Shown here: in pieces, positions 46,541-58,107 of the stretch
How the letters are laid out: every line of letters starts with the position of its first letter
Numbering within the stretch: the stretch's first letter is position 1
NCBI GenBank assembly: GCA_907163375.1
Contig: CAJQUW010010445.1
Location: forward strand, 62,001-126,000
Length of the DNA stretch: 64,000 bases
Reading direction: 5' to 3'
Source of the DNA: Prostheceraeus crozeri
Taxonomy: Eukaryota > Platyhelminthes > Polycladida > Euryleptidae
The notes under the pieces: model-generated
What the model was told of the DNA's origin: nothing
The model's database searches: none
What the model saw: only the letters and a program-made list of their open reading frames with translations
Made by a program: the position numbers and the translations under genes

Positions 46541-47310
46541 ATGTTCACCGAGACCAGATACTGTTTTATAGCTAGCAGCGTCTTCTTACATATACCATGT
46601 TACCTAAAATGTGTACACATGAATGAAATACACATACATGTTAACAATGCATTCATATTGCTTATTTAGTGATTTGAGATCTTTGGACAAGGTACAAGCC
46701 AGTTCTACAAGTTTCGGAGCCAGAACAATTACTGAATAATGAAAGCTTTTCGCTTGGGTTGCGAATGCTCATTGTTTCATTGATTGAATTCATTGATTGA
46801 ATTCATTGTCTAGAATTTAATCTAGAATTTAAGAACTTTGTAAAATTGAACAAACTGGAGTGCAATTAGATTGACTGATTTACGTCCGACCAATCCCCCT
46901 TTTTTTATATTTTTAACCGATCTCAAAAGTCAATTAATGAGCACACAGATACTTGTATACAACGATATTGCATAACGTTGACCCAACACCCTAGAATGCG
47001 ATGCGTCGCCCTTTGGCAGACGAGGTCTTGTCTGCACTTGATGACAAAAAATAGCGAATTTACATCACGCCGAAGTCGCAGTCGCTTGCCAGTTACTGTT
47101 GCAGCTGAAGTTTCCGATAAATTGACCTACAGGATTTCGCAACTCATCGATGATGACAGAACAGTGACAACAGGGCCAGCGTGATAGCTGTGTTGTGATC
47201 CGGCCGCCGAGGATGCGTAGGATTATATCCATCGTTGCGTTAGGGAGAAAGCGCAGAGCGTAACATGAAAATGGAAATTTCGATTTATCTTTCATAGACC
47301 TAACATAAGT

Positions 47311-48412
47311 ATGGCGAGTGAAGCTCTTCGTTCCAAGTGGATTAAATCGATTAACAACAAGGACGATCCTCTTGCTAAGTTTCTCGATTCGAGAACTTTA
47401 TTTTGCAAGGCGTGTCAGAAGAGCGTCGAAGTACACCAAATGAGTCAGCACGTCGACTCAACGAAGCACAATAACAATTTGAAGCCCAAGGCAAAGTGCA
47501 AGGCATCTCAAGCGCAGGTAGAGGACACCGTTACTTCACAGGGAAGGAAATCGAAATCATGCGAGCTCAACAAAGAGTTGAGTGAAGTGATGCTGTCAGC
47601 AGACATTCCTTGGAATAAAATTTAATCGCCGAAACTTCGAGCATCTCTAGAGTTGAAGTGTGTTGTCACCATTACAGATGAGATCACTCTGAGAAAAAAC
47701 TATTTGGACGTGTGTTTCGATTATATGTTATGTCGAAGATGACGTCAGGCAAGTGCTGTGGGTGGAAGCGGATGAAACTACAGATAATGAAGCTTTCTGT
47801 TCAATGTTGGGTTTGGAAATCTGATAGACAAGTATTCTTTTCCCTATCTGGAAAACGTGATATTCCAGGAGAAAACTAGCACCAAGCATGTGCCGCGTTC
47901 CATCAATGAAACTACTTAAAGTTTTGCCGGATAACGAAATCTCTGATGTGCTGTTGCTTTCGGATGCTGCCGCCTACATGCTGAAGTCTGGGAATCAATT
48001 GAAAGTCTTCTTCCCAAACCTCCACCACGTCGCCTGTCTGGTCCACGGCCTCCATCGGGTGTGCGAATGTGTGCGAGAAATGTTCCCTCGAGTAAATTCA
48101 TTGATTACTTCTGTAAAACAGTGTTTCTCAAATCTCCGATGTGTGTTATGGCTTGGAAAGGCGCCAATCCTGATGCGGCTATACCCCTGAACCGATCTGG
48201 ACCCGATGGGGTGCTTGGATAATAGCCGCACCTTATAACGCCCAGAACTTCGACAAAGGCCTTCGTTGTCGGATTCAACGTTGAGGACGCGATGGTCAAC
48301 CAGAAAGCGGAAGAGGCATGGATCATGGTGCCATTCTGATCAAGAAGCTTAATTCTGTGATAGAGCGAAAACCTGACTTAAAGGCACTTGAGAAAATCGC
48401 GTCTGGTCTCTT
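47311..48412 (+). pseudogene. hAT transposase gene, 5' part (BED-finger type)
   Basis: The 104-codon start frame begins MASEALRSKWIKSINNK and has a zinc-finger block LFCKACQKSVEVHQMSQHV with DSTKH (Cys2-His2 BED-like), then a basic linker. Further on, DVLLLSDAAAYMLKSG and FPNLHHVACLVHGLHRV give the RNase H-fold core with the CxxH patch, and TRWGAWIIAAPYNAQNF the conserved TRWG block. Stops and frame changes separate these pieces. The 3' remainder lies beyond the LTR retrotransposon, at 57908-58107. CGGBP1-related hAT genes have a similar layout. Confidence 0.7.
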
Positions 48413-48620
48413 TGTGGTGATTATTGTATCAGCTGCTCGCGTTTTAATTGTTTTAGTGTGATATCTTTTTAAACTCGTGAAGATTAGTTTCGAGCGCGTT
48501 GATCCAAGAACCGCTGTTGATCATAGAATTGTAGTAAATGATCGCTTGGTAACGTTTACTGGAATATATATCTATAAGGAATATAAAACACACTTATTCT
48601 TAATTATCACATGCACCACA
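48413..48620 (+). repeat. 5' LTR
   Basis: 208 bp, starting TGTGGTG and ending CACCACA, with a TATA-like AATATAAAA near its 3' end. Two bases after it, TGGTAGCAGAG is complementary to the 3' end of initiator-Met-type tRNAs and is a plausible primer-binding site. Confidence 0.88.
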
Positions 48621-48677
48621 TTTGGTAGCAGAGCGTGGTTCAGTGAAAGAGGAAAAAGATAGCTAAGAATAAGTGTC

Positions 48678-49640
48678 ATGACTTCAGGATTAAGAAAATT
48701 GTTTGATGACAGCGACGAGGATGTCGACTCGAAAGATAGTGCTTGGTTTTCCAGTCTAGTCAAATCCGACAAACCTGCCCTTTACAAGCGGGGGGATGAC
48801 AAGCAGCAATTCTTGAGGGACTATACGGTGTGGGTGGATCTGGCTAGAATTCCGCGTAGGTTGATTACGTACATGTTCATGCAAAAGTTATCCCTAGAAA
48901 TACGCAGAGAACTCCAGGCTTACGAGGCAGATCTAGAGGGTCAGGAATTTGATGATGTCGCCAAACTGTTTCGTGATGTGCTTAGCACGCCTAACGAGCG
49001 TCTGGGATCCAGAGTATCACTTGCCTCCCGCAGGCAGCGAGAGGGTGAATCACTCCGAGTTTATGTCTAATTTGTTCCACTTGGCAAGAGAGATCGGAAT
49101 TGCAGCAGAAGTTGAGAAGGAGCGGGTGAAAGAGGTCTTCCTGGAGAGCATATGGAGCGCAGCCCTGCAAGATAGGATTTTCGAAGATGAGGAAATTTTT
49201 AGCAAGAAAGATCCGAAGGAGGTGTTGAGACGGGCCCAATTTCTCGAAGATCTTCTCAATCACCGCCGACGTCAAGTTAGGGCTACCACTTCGGAGGCTC
49301 CTAGGAATTTGATGGATGTTTCTGTGACGGCTGCCGTGAGGCCGCCATCAAGGCCTTGCAAGAACTGCCAGAAAATGGGACACAGGTTCCAAAACTGCTT
49401 GGAACTGAGAAAATGTTTTGTTTGTAGTTCCACCACCCACTTGGCTCGCGACTGTCCCACAAAGAACTCACCCGTTACGACTGATCAGGGAAACGAGCGT
49501 GGAGGGTTGTTGGTGGTGGCCAACCCTCGTCAAAGAGAGTCGTCAAACACCACAGCCTGCCAAATTCCCACGAGTCTCCCCATCTCCCCAATGAAGTTGT
49601 CCCCCGTCTTCCGTCTCCCCGTCCCCCGGGGCAAGTAGCT
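48678..49640 (+). pseudogene. gag region of the LTR element (fossil)
   Basis: Capsid-like acidic helical region followed by two zinc knuckles, CKNCQKMGHRFQNC and CFVCSSTTHLARDC, then a proline-rich segment. Typical gag architecture for Ty3/gypsy elements. Broken. Confidence 0.8.
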
Positions 49641-49759
49641 GTTGATGACCGATTCCCCGAACCAACCCCAGATACCACGACGGAGTCCCACTTATCTGAC
49701 CAGACCCTTGTCCCCTTTCAGAGAGAGAACACAAGGCTTAAGTCCCGCTTGAATCCTGA

Positions 49760-50653
49760 ACATGTGTCCTGGAACTGCGCTTGTGGGGAAGGCAGTAATG
49801 ACAGTCCTGACCCCGGCTCTAGTAGATAGTGGAAGTGAAACGACATTGATGAGTTTGGAATTGGTAGAAGTGGCTGACCCGAACTGGCGTCAGAGAATGC
49901 ATCCACTGACAAGGGTGTTTCTTAGTGTCAGTGTGGAGGCCCTTAATGCGATAGGCGTGATTTATCTACAGATTAAAATTGAAATGTTCTCTGCTACCTA
50001 CCCTGCTGTTATTGTAAAAGGAATGACCCCCAGTATGATTCTAGACTGTGATTTTCTCCTGTCAGAACGGTGTCGTTTGTATTTTGATCTGAAGGTTCTA
50101 ACCATTGGTGCAGGCTCTTGGACCGCCCCCCTCCTATCTGACTTTCACTCTCTAACTGTGGCTCCTTCTGAGCAGGTCAGCCTCCCGCCCAAGACTGAGA
50201 CAACGATACATTGCATAGTTTTCGGTACTACTACTCTTGGCAAAGGGCTATTGCTTGAACCTGAGGCGATTGAAAACGTCAGTCTATCGACAGCTCTTGT
50301 TGACTTAGACGATTACGGCAAGGTTCCCCTGACTATCTCCAATCCTACTGGTGAAACTGTTATATTGAAGTTGAACGAGAATCTGGGTAAATTGTACGAC
50401 ACTTCGCAGGTACTCAGTGTGCCATCTGAACGAAGGAGTGAAACTATGGAAGCTATCCAATGCAGAAGTGTTTCTATTGTCACTGATGAACGAGGTAGCC
50501 GTGACTGGATTAGACAATTTGATTGGAACCCTGACCTGGATCCAGTTGTCCGCAGTAAAGGAGAAGATGTTCCTCTGCGTCACCAGAGAGCGATCTCGAC
50601 AACATCGGATGACTTAGGCTATTGTGACATCATTCCTCATGAAATCAACACGG
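49760..50653 (+). pseudogene. Protease region of the LTR element (fossil)
   Basis: LVDSGSETTLMSLELVEV holds the retropepsin D-S-G active-site motif, and MILDCDFL the downstream flap-side block of Ty3/gypsy proteases. The DNA transposon insertion begins right after this part. Confidence 0.75.
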
Positions 50654-51182
50654 CACGGGTGGCAGGAAGCATGATCAAGTGACAAAAAATTTGACGACTT
50701 AGGATGAAGCAGCTTTTGGTACTTTTTGATACGCTGATTTCAAAAGTCATAGTGGCGTAAATCATCTATTGGCTCCTTTCGAGATATAGGGCCATGAATA
50801 TTCTGACAACCAATCAGAATCGAGGATTCCTATAATTCATGTAAAGTCTATTTATACATTTTTAGACATTCTAGAATATTGTAGTGCATCCATTACGGAT
50901 ATATCAGATGATATAGGCATTCTGACGGCCAATCAGAATCGAGCATTCTATGAATTTGAAATGTGCTAGGCCTACTCAAAACCCTACGAAGTTTAGACTT
51001 TATTTATGTTATTTATAGATGGATTTACATAAATAGTGATGAAATAGTGATGTTTTTGATCTGCAATGATTATATACAGACAGTTAAATGATTGCAAACT
51101 AATAACCGTCTAACAACCAATCAGAATTGAGTATTCGTATAATGCAGGAATATACTTTTCTTAGAAATGTTGAAACATCAGT
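50654..51182 (+). repeat. Left long TIR of the nested transposon
   Basis: Mirrors 52420-52825, including AACCAATCAGAATTGAGTAT and the terminal CACGGGTGGC. It contains two related blocks around (A/G)CCAATCAGAATCGAG, with the segment between them missing from the other arm. Confidence 0.8.
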
Positions 51183-51438
51183 TACAACTCATTTGTAGGC
51201 CTTTATGTATTTCTGTGGAATTTGTGCTGATCACTGCTGGATGTAGGGGCTTTGTCTTCGGAAATCTAGCAACTAGTGATAGTTATTTTAGTTGTCAGTC
51301 ATATATAACAATATACCGGTACCATTTAAAAACTAATTCCTTCAGCTTGTAACCGCATACAGTAGGGAAAAGTCCTTTTGTTAAACAATTTTTATTTGCA
51401 TGAAACAACAACTTGAAATAAATATGGTTCAATTCAAA

Positions 51439-52260
51439 TCATATATGACGTCCATTGTATCGGACCGCAGTGTCAAGTAGGTTTCTGCCAAAAGCTGGGT
51501 GCACTCTTGAAACCTTCCCGCATTGAGTCCACAACGCGCCAAAGTCGGTATGCACGGCTTCTGAGGCTTGCTCTCCGTATTTTCCCAAGGACGATTTCGT
51601 GAGGTTGCAAAACTGTCTGATGTGAACCATCACAATGTGGACAGCCGTGGTCACATTGATTCAAAGCCTGAAATACGAATCTGTGAATTTGTTTATGAAT
51701 ACCGCAAAATCTGGATGCAGTGACCGTCCAAAGCAACTTTCGACCACTAAATTGAAGTCAGAGAAAGCTTCAACGTATGGAAGTAACCAAGAGTCAGTCG
51801 GGTAAATGATATCTCTGAGGACATCAGTCTTTTTCAATAAACGACGACACATATTTTCATTAAATTCACCTGAGTGCAATTTCGGTCTCGTCAGCCCCAC
51901 TCTCCTGCTCCACTCTGTGGCAACTGCTTCAATCCTCTTTACCAGTTCTGTGTACATCTTATTCGTCACACGGAGCAGAAGATGAAGCTCCGGTAGAGGC
52001 GACAAAGAAATGATCATCTCATGGTCATCCCCACTGATCAACGGAGGATTCGTGCTGTTGTTGAAGTCCTTGGAAGACAAGATTTATGCTTGGAATTTTC
52101 GTGAATTATTCCTAACAGACCCCAGCGTGCGTATAACGGAAGATCTGCACTTGCAAACATCATTGAAGTTGTCCTTGGAAGCTTGGCAACATGCGCAGGG
52201 ATGAGTGCTTCCATGGGCCTGGATTCCGGTCACTATGTTGATCACATCTGATTTTTTTGG
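51439..52260 (-). pseudogene. Transposase remnant of the nested element (PELHLLL family)
   Basis: Read on the minus strand: GSTHPCACCQASKDN (a CxxC zinc-like patch), RTLGSVRNN, then KDFNNSTNPPLISGDD, LPELHLLLRVTNKMYTELV, NMCRRLLKKTDVL, FNLVVESCFG, and after an in-frame TGA near 51661, SLGKYGEQASEAVHTDFGAL and TAVRYNGRHI. I recall this motif string (PELHLxLGVVN ... GEQASEAVH) from uncharacterised transposon-like proteins in cnidarians and other aquatic animals. Two in-frame stops and a missing N-terminus mean it is dead. I cannot name the superfamily with confidence. Confidence 0.6.
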
Positions 52261-52419
52261 ATGACATGTCTCAATTTAATAGCTTTTCGACCATCAGGTA
52301 GACAATAATTTATTATTATACTGATTAGCACGAATCTTTCACAAAAATGCAAATGAATTGTAAACCCTTTGTGCTTCGAGGATAAATAAAGAATTACATA
52401 CATACATACGCACACACTG

Positions 52420-52825
52420 ATGTTTCAACATTTCTAAGAAAAGTATATTCCTGCATTATACGAATACTCAATTCTGATTGGTTGTTAGACGGTTATTAGT
52501 TTGCAATCATTTAACTGTCTGTATATAATCATTGCAGATCAAAAACATCACTATTTCATCACTATTTATGTAAATCCATCTATAAATAACATAAATAAAG
52601 TCTAAACTTCGTAGGGTTTTGAGTAGGCCTAGCACATTTCAAATTCATAGAATGCTCGATTCTGATTGGTTGTCAGAATATTCATGGCCCTATATCTCGA
52701 AAGGAGCCAATAGATGATATACGCCACTATGACTTTTGAAATCAGCGTATCAAAAAGTACCAAAAGCTGCTTCATCCTAAGTCGTCAAATTTTTTGTCAC
52801 TTGATCATGCTTCCTGCCACCCGTG
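52420..52825 (-). repeat. Right long TIR of the nested transposon
   Basis: Reverse complement of the left arm from the tip to GATGTTTCAACATTTC, minus one internal block. It ends GCCACCCGTG. Confidence 0.8.
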
Positions 52826-52829
52826 ACGG

Positions 52830-54150
52830 GAAGTAGTGCACCCATACGCCATCTACCTTATAGGAGTAATCCGGTAAAGGAAGATATTGTCAAAGAGGAA
52901 ATGCAGAAATGGGAGCGTCTGGGAATTGTGAAACCCTCTACTTCAGCTTGGGCAAGCCCGGTTGTTCTAGTTAAGAAGAGCGATGGGGATTGGAGACTGT
53001 GTATAGACTATCGGGGCGTTAACAACAAAACTGAATCTGCGAGCTATCCAATTCCTCACACAACCGATATCTTCGATGCTTTGAAGGGGGCTAGCTATTT
53101 TTGTAGTCTTTGACTTGAATCAAGCGTATCTCCAAATAAAGCTTGACGAGAAGGACGCGGACAAGTCGGCTTTCGTTACCGGAGATTCACTATACCAGTT
53201 TACGAGAATGCCCTTCGGATTCTCGGGGGCCCCGGCAACGTGTCAGCGATTAATGAACCATGCTTTGCGCGACCTGATGTTTAAGATAGCTATTGCATAC
53301 CTTGATGATATCGTAGTCTATGGCTCCACTATCGAAGAAACCTTGAACAACCTGGAAGTTGTTCTAGGTAGGTTGGAGGAGGTGGGACTGAAGGTCAAGC
53401 CAAAGAAGTGTCAGTTAGTGAAGGTTTCCATTAAGTTTCTGGTTCATGTTGTCTCCCCACAGGGAATATCGCCAGATCCCGACAAAATTGAAAGAGTGAG
53501 AAACTGGCCGCAACCCACCAACACTAAGGAATTGAAAACCTTCCTAGGACTCGTGAACTATTATAATTGATTTATTCTCAACTTTTCTCAGATAGCTTCT
53601 CCCTTGCGGAAACTCGAGACGAACAAAGACTGGCATTGGACTGCAGAATGCTCTGAAGCATTTGGAAGGCTACGAGATTTACTCATCGCACCACCATTAT
53701 TGGCTCCTCCGGATTTCAGCCTCACCGCTTCTCCCTTCGTGATCGACTGTGACGCTAGTGATATGGGAGTAGGTGGCGTTTTGTCCCAGATTCAGGAGGG
53801 GGAAATGAAGGTGATAGCTTACACTAGCAAGGCCCTAACCAAGGAGCAACAGTCGTATTACCCAACGCAAAAAGAAATGTATGCTCTGGTCTATTGCATA
53901 GAACACTTCCGAGAATATCTGATTCCGAATAAGTTTACCGTTAAAATTGATCATAGTGCTCTGCGATGGTTGCAAAGAGCTCGCACCTCCCGAAACGAGA
54001 TGTTAATACGATGGAATTCTACCCTCGAAAGTTACAACTTTGACTTAGAAGAAGATGTTCTTGGTAGGTTGCAGGAGAATAGATTTGACATTCAGTACCG
54101 ACCGGGGAAATACCACGGGAACGCCGATAGTCTTAGCAGACGGCCATATC
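52830..54150 (+). pseudogene. Reverse transcriptase and RNase H region of the LTR element (fossil)
   Basis: WRLCIDYRGVNNKT, MPFGFSGAPATCQRLMN and YLDDIVVYG are the Ty3/gypsy reverse transcriptase blocks. FVIDCDASDMGVGGVLSQ, then KIDHSALRWL and RPGKYHGNADSLSR are RNase H. The YLDD box and block spacing exclude BEL/Pao and Copia. Broken. Confidence 0.88.
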
Positions 54151-54519
54151 GACGTGCGGGTCATGAAGAGTGCCCGTCTTGTAACTCCGTTGAAGCCGTC
54201 CGATCTAACTACTTGACAAGTCACACTCATAAGCTTCTTCGTGAGATGGTTAGTAGCGAGGAATTCCCTTTGTCTGATCGTGTCGAGTCCGTACACATTA
54301 ATCCAATCAGAGTGGCAACTTTTGAAGGTGATATTAGAGGCTCGTACGAAGAAGGCTTCAGTTACGGTTCATCCTCTGAGTCGGATGTCGAAGCATCAGC
54401 CACGAGAGATAGCCGTCCTAATCCTCCGATATTGTCGTTCACTGATATTCGGAGTGAACAGCTGCGAGACGAAGACATAAAGCCGGTGATTCTAGCAAAG
54501 GAAGCAGGAGAATACAAGC

Positions 54520-55290
54520 CTCCTAGGGAGTCCATGTTGGCTTGCAGTCGTATTACGAGAACTCTCTTCGCTGAGTGGGAGAGATTGATATTAACTCCAC
54601 AGGGCCTGATGCGTCGTACTCGTGACTTTCGTCAGTTAGTTATTCCATGGAAGAGTAGAGCAGTTGTCATGCAAGGAGCACATGATCGGAGTGGACATGG
54701 TGGTGTCACGCAGACGAGACGGAGATTGTTGAAGCGGTATTGGTGGCCAGGAGTTTCGGGAGAGGTGACAGATTATGTCAAGCGGTGTCTAACCTGTGTT
54801 AGAAGTAAACGAACAGGACGGAAGCAGCGAGCGCCGCTCTACCCACTTCCGAAAGGTTATCCAAACCAGGCAGTCCACCTTGATCTAGCTGGACCATTCG
54901 CCCCTTCCTCTTGCGGGAATGTGTATATCGTACTGATGATCGATCGTTTTACCTCTTGGGTGGAGGCCTATGCTATTCCTGACAAGATGGCTACTACGGT
55001 AGCGACTGCTTTTGTTACGGGGTGGGTGTGTCGTTTCGGGGTGCCGGACCAGCTTTACACTGACCAGGGGAATGAGGTCTCGGGAAAATTGATGAAGCAA
55101 GTTTGCAAGCTTTTGGGAGTCGAGAAAATACGGACATGTCACCAATATCCACAAGCTGACGGGAAGGCAGAGCGAGCGATTCAACAGGTTAAGGCAGGGT
55201 TGAGATTATCTTCGGGCGAGTATGCTGGGGATTGGGAAGACATACTTCCTCTGGCCTTGCTCCAGGTGTGAACTCTTCAAAGTAATAGTA
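54520..55290 (+). pseudogene. Integrase region of the LTR element (fossil)
   Basis: An H2C2 zinc-binding region (HDRSGHGGVTQTRRRL to CLTCVRSK) is followed by VHLDLAGPF, LYTDQGNEV and QADGKAERAIQQV, the D, D and E positions of the integrase core. Usual order for Ty3/gypsy pol. Broken downstream. Confidence 0.85.
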
Positions 55291-55947
55291 ACGGATACAC
55301 CCCAGCCATGCTGACTTTCGGACGAGAATTGCTCCTCCCCCCAGACTCATTAATAGACGCGCCCACAGAAGTCGAAGTGTCCCTGCACTCCTACTCAGAG
55401 AAATAAATCGATCGTCTTCATGCAGTACACGAGGTGGCTAGGGAGCGCTACATCGGAGCTCAGAGAGCTCAGAAGAAAGTCTTTGATAGGCACACACTCC
55501 AGGTTGGTGATTGGGTTTTCGTTAAGCACCACCCAAGGGAAGTCTCGATCCGAACCAGTACCAGGGCCCTTACCAGATATCCAAGCGCTTCAGCGAAATC
55601 TTCTTTGAACTCCAGCCAGCCTTGTCGGCTGAAGGACGACCGATTGCGCCAGGATTAAGGAAAAAACGAGTTGTGCACTTCAATCAGTTGCGCCGAGTGA
55701 AGCCACCGCAACGTATCCTCTCCGGAATTGAGAAGCATAAGTCCTATAAACCTAGCTGTCCCTGTCAACTCTCTTCTCGAAATGTGCGAGACAGTCGGGC
55801 CCAGGAGCCTGACGAGCTCACTGAAGACCGATCAACCCACACCTACACCGAAAGTGAAGCTGAGTGGGTTCTGGGAGAAGATTGACTAAGCTCAATCCGG
55901 GATGCGGAGATCACGCGAGACGGGAGAAGAAGGCGGCGGAGAAGACA

Positions 55948-56199
55948 GACCACGACCGACTCGACCGAGGATCGAAGAAGACGGACCACGACCGACTCAA
56001 CCGAGGGTCGAAGAAGACGGACCACGACCGACTCAACCGAGGATCGAAGAAGACGGACCACGACCGACTCGACCGAGGATCGAAGAAGACGGACCACGAC
56101 CGACTCGACCGAGGATCGAAGAAGACGGACCACGACCGACTCAACCGAGGATCGGAGAAGACGGACCACGACCGACTCAACCGAGGACCGGAGAAGACG
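55948..56199 (+). repeat. 36-bp minisatellite, 7 copies, in the LTR element's 3' region
   Basis: Seven tandem copies of a 36-bp unit, coding DHDRLNRGSKKT-type 12-residue repeats in one frame. Because the unit is a multiple of three and lacks stops, frames on both strands stay open across it, giving artefactual open frames. It lies between the integrase region and the polypurine tract. It could be decayed coding sequence or a noncoding tandem array. Confidence 0.85.
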
Positions 56200-56381
56200 G
56201 GAACCCTGGAGAACTACGAGTAGTGACGAACTTTTTGGCATGCCACGCTGGTCATATGCCCCTTTGACTACTCCCACAACGAACTCGACGGAACCATATA
56301 GTGACTCCGATGTGACTGAGCCTTGTGTGGAGAATGAATGAACATTGTTATGGCAATGTGATTTTTAGTGTATGGGGCGGA

Positions 56382-57907
56382 TGTGGTGATTATTGTATCA
56401 GCTGCTCGCGTTTTAATTGTTTTAGTGTGATATCTTTTTAAACTCGTGAAGATTAGTTTCGAGCGCGTTGATCCAAGAACCGCTGTTGATCATAGAATTG
56501 TAGTAAATGATCGCTTGGTAACGTTTACTGGAATATATAATTCGAAATATATATATAAAAAAATAATATAATATTTATACATAAAATATATATAAAAATA
56601 TATATATATATATAAAATATATTTTATACATAAAAAATATATATTCGAACCTCAATATATCATAAAGTGGAAGATTTTGATTTCCCTGTTGTTCTGTTGA
56701 CATTTCCAGACAGTGCAATTAATGTATTTGCCGGCCAGGTTTTACGTTATTGTCGCATCTGCTCGCATCTTGAAGATCTAATTAAACGAATTAATATGAC
56801 ACTTTTTGTGATGAGCAGCAGAGGATATTGTAAGTCTAAAATGAAGGCATGTACTGAGAAAATGCTAACCGGTCATAACAATTTTCTAATCAAGTTTGGA
56901 TATTTCTCGGCCAGGCAGCTGACATCGCAGTGCGCATTTTAAACAATAAAATTAACACTGTGTTTGTTTTCTTAGCATTTTTTTTATTGCTTATACCATT
57001 TCAGTATTTCACACATGTATTTTAGTTTGTTTTGGCTGTATCCGTCTTTTGCGGTTGTTTTGTTTTTGTTTTTACTATTACTATCAGTATTACTTATTAT
57101 TACACATATCATTACTGTATTGATTTTAGAATGCCAGCCGCATATAAGTTTATGCGGGGCCCCGCCCGCCTGGGCTTGAGCGTTCAGGTAGAGGGGCCGA
57201 AACGCGACCAGGCGGGTACCTGCTGACGACTGGCTATTGTTTTATTTGTTTTAACGTTATGTTTTTTTTGTTTTTTTTTATCGCTAACTGCCCTAGTGTG
57301 ATGAATGGACTGTGTCAGTTACTGGTCTCCATGGGGTTGACATGGTGATTACTAAGTGTCTATTTATATATAAGTTCCTAATCAATCGAGCCTGAAACTT
57401 TGACCAAGGAGATCACTTGTTAAGCGGCCTTGTACGATCTCGTACACTTAAGGGTGAAGTCCAGCCCGTATAGCGCTATGTTATGGACCCCCGGGAAGGT
57501 CCGCCAGGCACGCAATCAGATCCGTCAAGTCTTTGTGCTTAAAGACCTTCATGCATTCATGCATTTGTCGAGGATCACAAGTCAAAAGACCATTAGGGGT
57601 AAGGTCCAGCCCCGCTTTAGAAGCACTGATTGAAAAATGGAATAGTGGGAAGGTCCTCCACACCGATCTCGTCAAGTTTGGCTCTAAAATGTAGTCCTAG
57701 GATAGTCAAAAGTTTGACGCGCCTTGAACGTTTAATGTCTGCCGGTGGGAACGCACCACCTGTCCTCTTAAGGGCAAACCTTAAGTCTTATTAACTATAA
57801 GTTTATTAAAATTATGAAACATTTAGACGTCGTTATGGGAATGTCCCAGCTTCAATATCTGTAAGAAATATAAAACACACTTATTCTTAATTATCACATG
57901 TACCACA
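56382..57907 (+). repeat. 3' LTR, split by a 1.3-kb insertion
   Basis: 56382-56539 is identical by eye to the start of the 5' LTR, and 57866-57907 matches its end. The polypurine-like TATGGGGCGGA precedes it. The intervening sequence (about 56540-57865) is foreign. Confidence 0.85.
56540..57865. mobile_element. Unclassified insertion inside the 3' LTR
   Basis: It begins with about 110 bases of (AT)-rich microsatellite, then carries a GC-rich island near 57155-57230 with CCCGCCTGG and its inverted partner CCAGGCGGG around GGGGCCGAAACGCG. Further on, AAGGTCCAGCC-like words recur. No reading frame is convincing. It is defined only by comparison with the intact 5' LTR. Its type is unknown. Confidence 0.55.
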
Positions 57908-58107
57908 TCTTCTTCGAGGCGATTCTGGCGCTCACCCTCCAAACCACCGTGTCCCCCCCCCAAATGGCCTCGAACCAGAAGTACGCCACAATCGCAAGTG
58001 TCGACGTTGAGCGAACGTTCCCAATTTACAGAAATGTCCTATCGGAACGGAAGACATTAAAACAAATCATGGTGACTCAATCCTGTTCCACGTTGTCAAA
58101 AGCATGA
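57908..58107 (+). pseudogene. hAT transposase gene, 3' part
   Basis: KYATIASVDVERTFPIYRN and VLSERKTLK are the hAT C-terminal dimerisation motif (usual form SxDVERxFSxYKxxLxxRR). This fragment continues the hAT gene interrupted at 48412. The short repeat TCTT flanks the inserted LTR element on both sides (48409-48412 and 57908-57911). The frame ends at a stop at 58105-58107. Confidence 0.7.

Larger units (their letters stand above)
50654..52825 (-). mobile_element. DNA transposon with ~0.4-0.5 kb TIRs nested in the LTR element
   Basis: The ends CACGGGTGGCAGGAAGCATG and its reverse complement begin inverted repeats that continue for about 529 bp on the left (50654-51182) and about 406 bp on the right (52420-52825). 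The right arm lacks about 120 bases lying between two TCTGAC-type repeats that both arms otherwise share. ACGG flanks both sides as a 4-bp target duplication. The interior holds a minus-strand transposase remnant. The superfamily is not certain: long TIRs with a 4-bp duplication fit Sola- or Academ-like elements, but I cannot confirm either. Confidence 0.8.
48413..57907 (+). mobile_element. Ty3/gypsy LTR retrotransposon (fossil, broken), with nested insertions
   Basis: Family Ty3/gypsy, plus orientation. Parts in order: 5' LTR, primer site, gag with zinc knuckles, protease, reverse transcriptase, RNase H, integrase, a tandem-repeat tract, polypurine tract and 3' LTR. The LTRs are about 99 percent alike over their shared bases, so the insertion is recent. 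The element is nevertheless broken: roughly five interruptions in coding regions, plus a DNA transposon in pol and a 1.3-kb insertion in the 3' LTR. TCTT flanks both ends as a 4-bp target duplication. It sits inside a hAT transposase gene. Confidence 0.9.

Noticed and set aside
46775-46840. Tandem TTGATTGAATTCA and TCTAGAATTTAA words
   Set aside because: Two-copy simple duplications in AT-rich DNA; no larger structure.
55843-56277. Several overlapping open frames of 89-144 codons on both strands
   Set aside because: They result from a stop-free 36-bp tandem repeat.
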